Shown: positions 59,598-64,000 of the stretch, piece after piece
How the letters are laid out: the number at the start of each line of letters is the position of its first letter
How positions within the stretch are numbered: the first letter of the stretch is position 1
Assembly (NCBI GenBank): GCA_043813895.1
Contig: JBDRKQ010000125.1
Span: forward strand, 9,941 to 73,940
DNA from: CAZTAR01 sp043813895
GTDB taxonomy: Bacteria; Planctomycetota; Phycisphaerae; UBA1845; UTPLA1
Direction of reading: 5' to 3'
Length of the DNA stretch: 64,000 bases
Notes under the pieces: generated by a model
Database searches by the model: none
What the model was told of the DNA's origin: nothing
Seen by the model: only the letters and a program-made list of their open reading frames with translations
Position numbers and translations under genes: made by a program

Positions 59598-61086
59598 TGT
59601 CGTATTTCTTGATTCTGTAGCGGAGGTTGTCGCGGCTGATGCCGAGGTTGCGGGCGGCTTTGGATTGGTTCCAGCCGTTTTCTCGGAGCGCCCTGACGAT
59701 GAGGGCCTTCTCATATCCCCAGAGGGAGGATTCGCCCTTGGCGGTCTCCTGAATGGCTTCGTCGCCGACGATTTCCCGTGGCAGATGGGCCGGCGAGAGC
59801 GTGACCCCGTCGGCGAGGAGGACGGCGCGCTCGACGACGTTCTGAAGCTCGCGGATGTTGCCGGGCCAGTGGTAGCTGGCCAACAGTGCCATCGCGTCGT
59901 CACCGATCTGCGGCTTGGGACAACCGAGCTGGGGCGCCGAGATGTTGATGAAGTGCTCGACCAGGAGCGGGATGTCCTCCCGCCGCTGTCTCAGGGGCGG
60001 CAGGGAAATCGGAAAGACGTTCAGCCGGTAGTAGAGGTCTTCGCGGAACGTTCCTTTTTCCATCGCCTCGCGGAGATCGCGGTTCGTGGCGGCGATGATG
60101 CGGACGTCCGTCGAGATGGTCTGTGTGCCGCCGACTCGGACGAACTCCTTCTCCTGCAAGACGCGGAGTAGTTTGACCTGCGTGCTCATGGAGATGTCGC
60201 CGATTTCGTCGAGAAAGAGCGAGCCTCCGTTGGCCATTTCAAACCGGCCCATTTTGGCGGCGTGCGCGCCGGTAAACGCGCCTTTCTCGTGTCCGAACAA
60301 TTCGCTTTCCAGCAACGTCTCGGGCAAAGCGGCACAGTTGATCGCGATGAAAGGTCTATCACTCCGCGGGCTGGCATTGTGGATCTGCCGGGCGGCAAGT
60401 TCCTTGCCGGTACCGGTTTCACCCAGCAGCAGGACAGTGGCGTTACTTCCGGCGACGCGATTGACCATGTCGGTCACCTGGCGAAGCGCCGTAGAGTGGC
60501 CGATGATGGGCGTCTGGACTCTGAGGCTCTCCTTGAGCCCGCGGTTCTCGCGCACGACCGTCTGGTGCTGGGCCGCGTTATGGGCACCGCTCGCGGCGAG
60601 ATTCGCGAAGACCTGGAGCAACGTCAGGTCGTCGTCGTCGTAAACGCCGCTGATCTTGTTGAGGACTTCGACTACGCCGATGACTTCGCCATTGCGAATG
60701 AGCGGGGCCGCCATGAGGCCGTGCGTTTGGAAGCTGCTCTTCGCGTCGATTCCCCGGAAGAACTCGGTGCTCTGTCGAACATCGGGGACGACGACGGGCT
60801 GGGCGGTCGCGGCCACTTTGCCGGCGATTCCCAGACTGGCGTCGAATTCTTCTCCGATCAGAGCAGGCCCGCGGTCGCCGACGGCCGCCATGAAGACGAG
60901 CTTGGTCCGGCGGCTGTCCAGGAGCATCACGCTGGAGGCCTCAGACTGGAGGACGGCTGCTGCTTTGTGAGCGATTGCCTGGAGCACCTCGGCGAGGTTC
61001 AGAGACGCATTGATTGCCGCTGAAGCCTCTACGAGTGCCGAGACGGCGCGAGGGGACAAACCGCGATAGGTGTGCTGGGTCGCCAC
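59584..61086 (-). CDS. GAF-domain sigma-54-dependent activator
   Basis: A 500-residue NorR/NifA-like activator: an N-terminal GAF domain (about 20-175), an AAA+ domain with Walker A GETGTGKE, the intact GAFTGA loop (HEKGAFTGAHAAKMG), Walker B SLFLDEIGD, and a C-terminal Fis helix (NQSKAARNLGISRDNLRYRIKKY). It needs no partner kinase: a small molecule or redox signal on the GAF domain would control it. It contrasts with the GAFTDA regulator at 2524-3882. It stands divergent to an ECF sigma factor gene 201 bases away. Confidence 0.93.
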   Translation of the reverse strand: MATQHTYRGLSPRAVSALVEASAAINASLNLAEVLQAIAHKAAAVLQSEASSVMLLDSRRTKLVFMAAVGDRGPALIGEEFDASLGIAGKVAATAQPVVVPDVRQSTEFFRGIDAKSSFQTHGLMAAPLIRNGEVIGVVEVLNKISGVYDDDDLTLLQVFANLAASGAHNAAQHQTVVRENRGLKESLRVQTPIIGHSTALRQVTDMVNRVAGSNATVLLLGETGTGKELAARQIHNASPRSDRPFIAINCAALPETLLESELFGHEKGAFTGAHAAKMGRFEMANGGSLFLDEIGDISMSTQVKLLRVLQEKEFVRVGGTQTISTDVRIIAATNRDLREAMEKGTFREDLYYRLNVFPISLPPLRQRREDIPLLVEHFINISAPQLGCPKPQIGDDAMALLASYHWPGNIRELQNVVERAVLLADGVTLSPAHLPREIVGDEAIQETAKGESSLWGYEKALIVRALRENGWNQSKAARNLGISRDNLRYRIKKYDINKE

Positions 61087-61287
61087 TGTTTCTCAATCGC
61101 CTGGGTGCGAGGTCGGGAGAGAGCCGATTTCGTGCCCCGGAGGCAACGGTCCGGAAACCGCTGCCAGGGCGGGACATCCGTGTGATTCCGACCCGGGCTA
61201 TTGCCGCTAACTCTCGGCCACAACGATAGTTTTGACCATTCGGGGTGTCAAGAGTAAATTGCGAGACGACAGGGCGAAGAGCCCCCG

Positions 61288-61977
61288 GTGAAAAACTCGG
61301 GATTCGATGAACTTGGGTTGCCTCCGAAGCGTAGAAACGGCAGGAACACGGTGGATACACCACGGGATGGAGTGGAGACGACGTCAGATGAGCGGCTGCT
61401 GGCAGAGTTTCTCGCCGGTGACGAGACGGCTTTCACGGCTCTGGTCAAGCGACACAGCCGGGAAGTGTACCAGTTTATCTTCCGGTTCACCCGCAACCAG
61501 GCCGGGGCGGAAGACGTGGCCCAGGAAACCTTCGTGCAGGTTTACCAATCTGCTGCCAGCTTCGATCCTTCGCGGTCCTTCAGGCCGTGGCTGTTCACGA
61601 TCGCGGCGAACAAGGCCCGGGATCAGTTACGCGTCTCCGCACGAAAGCGCGAAGTTGCGCTCACGCTGGGGACGGGAAGCGGCGATTCGACGGAAGTTTC
61701 GCTTCTTGACTTCCTGTCCGACGGGTCGGACGCGCCGAGCGACGCGTTGGAGTCCGACGAGCGTCGAGAGGCCGTGCAGGCCGTTGTTTCGCGGATGCCT
61801 GAGATCCTGCGAGAGGTGCTTGTCCTCGGCTACTTCCAGCGGTTCTCGTATAAGGAAATCGCCCGGATGCTGGACGTCCCGCTGGGTACGGTGAAAAGCC
61901 GGCTGCATGCGGCCGTATCGCACTTCGCCGCGGCATACCGGAAAGCGGAGTTGGAAAGAGGCGCAAGTCCAAGTTAG
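61288..61977 (+). CDS. ECF sigma factor
   Basis: A 229-residue group 4 sigma factor. Region 2 includes LLAEFLAGDETAFTALVKRHSREVYQFIFRFT and AEDVAQETFVQVYQSAASFDP; region 4 has LPLEILREVLVLGYFQRFSYKEIARMLDVPLGTVKSRLHAAV. The start is a GTG with AGGGCG upstream. The gene is followed by a membrane protein with an anti-sigma-like N-terminus, so the pair forms a regulatory switch. Confidence 0.93.
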   Translation: MKNSGFDELGLPPKRRNGRNTVDTPRDGVETTSDERLLAEFLAGDETAFTALVKRHSREVYQFIFRFTRNQAGAEDVAQETFVQVYQSAASFDPSRSFRPWLFTIAANKARDQLRVSARKREVALTLGTGSGDSTEVSLLDFLSDGSDAPSDALESDERREAVQAVVSRMPEILREVLVLGYFQRFSYKEIARMLDVPLGTVKSRLHAAVSHFAAAYRKAELERGASPS

Positions 61978-62040
61978 GTCATCGCGGCGACGGGTTGTCG
62001 AGATTCGCGTCCGCCACATTGAAAGAGCGTTGCGAAGAAG

Positions 62041-63060
62041 ATGGACGAATCGAGGAAGAATCCGGAACTGATGGCTGACCTGCTCGGGTACCACCTGGGT
62101 TTGGCCGACGAGGATACGCGCGCCCGTGTTGAGGCGGCGTTTCCCGACAAGGGCGAATTGGCCGCGGCGTGTGCAGCGGCGAAGCGGATCCTGTCGCCCC
62201 TCGATTCAGACACGGTGCCAGAGCCGAGAGTCGATCTTGTGCGCGGCGTTCTGGCTCGGATTGAAGAGAAGAAGCAGACGCTTCCATTCAAGCGGCCTGA
62301 GCCGGCGGTGGCGCCGAGCGACCTTCGGCGCAGCGGCAGCGGGCGACCGCTGATGACGATGCGAGACCTTGTGGGGCTGGCGGCGGCGATTGCCCTGTTC
62401 GTGGGCGTTTTCGTACCGGGCTACCACACCGCTCAATCGGCGAGCCGGCAGGCCACCTGCGCGAGCAACTTGCGGACGACCGGCAACGGATTCGCCTCGT
62501 ATGCAGAGACATTCGACGGCCAATGGCCTTACGCCGGGCCGATGCCGGCTGGTTCGTCGTGGCTGCGCTCGGAAGACGGCGACGTTGCCTACTGGGACAA
62601 CTCGCGCCAAGTGTATCGTCTTGTCCGCGGTCGATGGGTGCCGCCTTCGGTCTTCATCTGCCCGAGTCGACCGGACGACCACCCGCTCGCCGTCCAATCC
62701 GTCGATGATCTGGACGGTTTCCCCGACCCGCGTAACAACAGCTATGCGACGAACCTGTTGACCGGGCCGGCACAATGGCAGGCCTGTGAGGAGGACATGC
62801 CGGTCGCCGCGGACATGACGCCGATGGCCGAGCAGGATCGAGCAGCACGGCGAATTCAGGCCCGCGAGTTGCCGGCGAACTCCCGAAGCCACGGCACGCC
62901 AGGCGGACAGAACGTCCTGCGGGCGAACATCGCCGTCCGCTTCTACAGGAATCCCAACGTCGGCGTGGAGAACGACGACATCTATCGACTCATCGGGGTG
63001 CAGGAGTATACTGGTCTGGAGAGACCGACGCTTCGCAGTGATGCGTTCCTGATTCCGTGA
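62041..63060 (+). CDS. Anti-sigma-like protein fused to a pseudopilin-like domain
   Basis: A 339-residue protein. Residues 1-50 (NPELMADLLGYHLGLADEDTRARVEAAF) look like the cytoplasmic zinc-finger-less anti-sigma region, residues 112-130 (LVGLAAAIALFVGVFVPGY) form a TM, and the following HTAQSASRQATCASNLRTTGNGFASYAETFDGQWPYAG resembles the start of type II secretion pseudopilins (NLR..G.A...Y), with a GxPGGQNVL-like end. It would let an extracytoplasmic pilin-like domain control the sigma factor encoded 63 bases upstream. Confidence 0.82.
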   Translation: MDESRKNPELMADLLGYHLGLADEDTRARVEAAFPDKGELAAACAAAKRILSPLDSDTVPEPRVDLVRGVLARIEEKKQTLPFKRPEPAVAPSDLRRSGSGRPLMTMRDLVGLAAAIALFVGVFVPGYHTAQSASRQATCASNLRTTGNGFASYAETFDGQWPYAGPMPAGSSWLRSEDGDVAYWDNSRQVYRLVRGRWVPPSVFICPSRPDDHPLAVQSVDDLDGFPDPRNNSYATNLLTGPAQWQACEEDMPVAADMTPMAEQDRAARRIQARELPANSRSHGTPGGQNVLRANIAVRFYRNPNVGVENDDIYRLIGVQEYTGLERPTLRSDAFLIP

Positions 63061-63073
63061 GGTCGCTTCCATC

Positions 63074-63625
63074 ATGACAAGTCAAGCACAGCCGGCTTCG
63101 GCCTGGGCGCGGATTGAACTCCGTGAGGGGGACATCACGAAGTTCGCATGCGACGCGATTGTGAATGCCGCGAACTCGTCGCTGCTCGGCGGCGGCGGCG
63201 TGGACGGCGCGATCCACCGTGCGGCAGGCCCGGAGCTTGTCGCCGAGTGCCGCACACTCGGCGGCTGCCCGACAGGCCAGGCGAAGCTCACACGCGGCTA
63301 CAAGCTGCCTGCCGAGTACGTGATCCACACGGTCGGGCCGGTGTATCGCGGCGGCGGCCAGGGCGAGGCAGACCTGCTGCGCTCATGCCACTGGCAATCC
63401 CTGCAAGTCGCCGCGGAGTACGGTGTCAGAACGCTGGCCTTCCCGGCGATCAGTTGCGGCGTGTACGGCTATCCACACGATCAAGCGGCGGAGATTGCGC
63501 TCTCCACCACTGCGGAGTTCCTGGCCGAGCACATGGAGATCGAGCGCGTGTCGTTCGTCCTGTTTGGCCGGGAGATGCTTGGGGCGTTTGAGGCGGTGCT
63601 TGCGAGGTTGCGGCACAAGGAATAG
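63074..63625 (+). CDS. Macro-domain protein (ADP-ribose-binding)
   Basis: A 183-residue macro-domain protein of the O-acetyl-ADP-ribose deacetylase group. IVNAANSSLLGGGGVDGAIHRAAGP and FPAISCGVYGYPHDQAA are the substrate-binding loops; YVIHTVGPVYRGG is also present. It probably removes O-acetyl-ADP-ribose or ADP-ribose from substrates. The start is 13 bases after the anti-sigma stop, so they may share a transcript. A degenerate copy of its 3' end lies downstream at 63781-63845. Confidence 0.93.
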   Translation: MTSQAQPASAWARIELREGDITKFACDAIVNAANSSLLGGGGVDGAIHRAAGPELVAECRTLGGCPTGQAKLTRGYKLPAEYVIHTVGPVYRGGGQGEADLLRSCHWQSLQVAAEYGVRTLAFPAISCGVYGYPHDQAAEIALSTTAEFLAEHMEIERVSFVLFGREMLGAFEAVLARLRHKE

Positions 63626-63780
63626 CGTCGGCCCCCCGTGGCCGACGGGGAATAATGAGAGGTCCCTCCTTGCAGGGTGGCATGCTTTCACGCGACGCAG
63701 TCGCGGGTAAGTATGTTCAAGGTGGAGCAGACATGCCTACCCGTCCCGCTCGCGCGGGCCGTGAAGGCATGGTACCCGGC
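63626..63780. repeat. 155-bp direct repeat, copy 1
   Basis: Starts right after the macro gene stop with CGTCGGCCCCCCGTGGCCGA (a short palindrome) and ends GGCATGGTACCCGGC. It includes GGTCCCTCCTTGCAGGGTGG, and the 3' part has GCCTACCCGTCCCGCTCGCG. Copy 2 differs at four positions in all. Confidence 0.9.
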
Positions 63781-63845
63781 TGTTTAGCCGAGAGATGCTC
63801 GCGACATTCGAGGCGGTCCGCGCACGGCTGCAGCGCGGAAAGTAG
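63781..63845 (+). pseudogene. Degenerate 3' end of a macro-domain paralogue
   Basis: The 65 bases align with the last 65 bases of the macro gene (about 70 % identical by my count) and read LFSREMLATFEAVRARLQRGK then TAG, against LFGREMLGAFEAVLARLRHKE. The 5' part of the paralogue is missing, replaced by copy 1 of the repeat. Confidence 0.8.
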
Positions 63846-64000
63846 CGTCGGCCCCCTGTGGCCGACGGGGAATAATGAGAGGTCCCTCCTTGCAGGGTGG
63901 CATGCTTTCACGCGACGTAGTCGCGGGTAAGCATGTTCAAGGTGGAGCAGACATGCCTACCCGTCCCGCTCGCGCGGGCCGTGAAGGCATGGCACCCGGC
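63846..64000. repeat. 155-bp direct repeat, copy 2
   Basis: Begins right after a TAG, as copy 1 does, with CGTCGGCCCCCTGTGGCCGA, and ends at the window edge with GGCATGGCACCCGGC. It may continue in tandem beyond the window. Confidence 0.9.

Noticed and set aside
63626..64000. CRISPR-like array at the right window edge
   Set aside because: Only two 155-bp repeats, far longer than CRISPR repeats, with a gene remnant as the spacer.

Overview
The window is GC-rich, densely coded bacterial chromosome, and its content suggests a planctomycete (Planctomycetota, possibly Phycisphaerae-like). This rests on family knowledge: a deoxyhypusine synthase-like protein, two proteins carrying the CxxCxYxLxGL...RCPECG zinc ribbon common in that phylum, pseudopilin-like segments in odd contexts, a stand-alone LigD-type phosphoesterase domain and a DUF-like lipoprotein/TPR background. 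No rRNA, tRNA, CRISPR array, prophage or plasmid gene was seen. The only mobile-type gene is a REP-associated (RAYT) transposase.

Layout. 1-5.3 kb: the start of an FG-GAP repeat protein, then a small Cys-rich protein, a globin-coupled histidine kinase and an NtrC-type sigma-54 activator in a row, followed by tryptophanase. 5.6-8.6 kb: cheA (with an unusual linker domain) and cheW. 9-15.9 kb: sppA, a small unknown, queG, ispG and a lipoprotein amidohydrolase. 16-24.7 kb: an ABC transporter pair, two envelope proteins (one a degenerate metallophosphoesterase), a 2-hydroxyacid dehydrogenase homologue with an altered nucleotide loop, gapA and a deoxyhypusine synthase-like protein. 25.4-41.7 kb: proS, two membrane or envelope proteins, a PilZ protein, an OB/HD exonuclease, a large receiver/PEP-synthase-like protein, gdhA, and a YyaL-type thioredoxin-domain protein.

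41.8-49.3 kb holds the most notable locus. On the minus strand it reads P-loop ATPase, ferredoxin, VorB-like alpha, beta and gamma subunits of a 2-oxoacid:ferredoxin oxidoreductase, then NuoE-, NuoF- and NuoG-like flavin/iron-sulfur subunits and a polyferredoxin. No hydrogenase catalytic subunit is present. The arrangement implies that a CoA-dependent 2-oxoacid oxidoreductase is tied directly to an NAD(P)-reactive module, perhaps by electron bifurcation or confurcation. Repeat-derived hairpins sit on both sides of the alpha gene.

49.4-54.2 kb: a RAYT transposase flanked by its likely REP hairpins, then a BlaI/BlaR1-type pair with a clear promoter-operator. The BlaR1-like protein has a long insert made of several intergenic repeat families read in frame. 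54.2-63.6 kb: an orphan ABC ATPase, several envelope proteins, a LigD-type phosphoesterase domain, a second sigma-54 activator with a GAF domain, an ECF sigma factor with an anti-sigma/pseudopilin fusion, and a macro-domain protein. The window ends in two 155-bp direct repeats separated by a degenerate copy of the macro gene's 3' end.

Dispersed intergenic palindromes are a theme of the window. I labelled them families A-H by eye. Several sit between genes, some inside operons, and some inside coding sequence. Start codons were chosen from visible ribosome binding sites, family lengths and signal peptides. No database search was possible.
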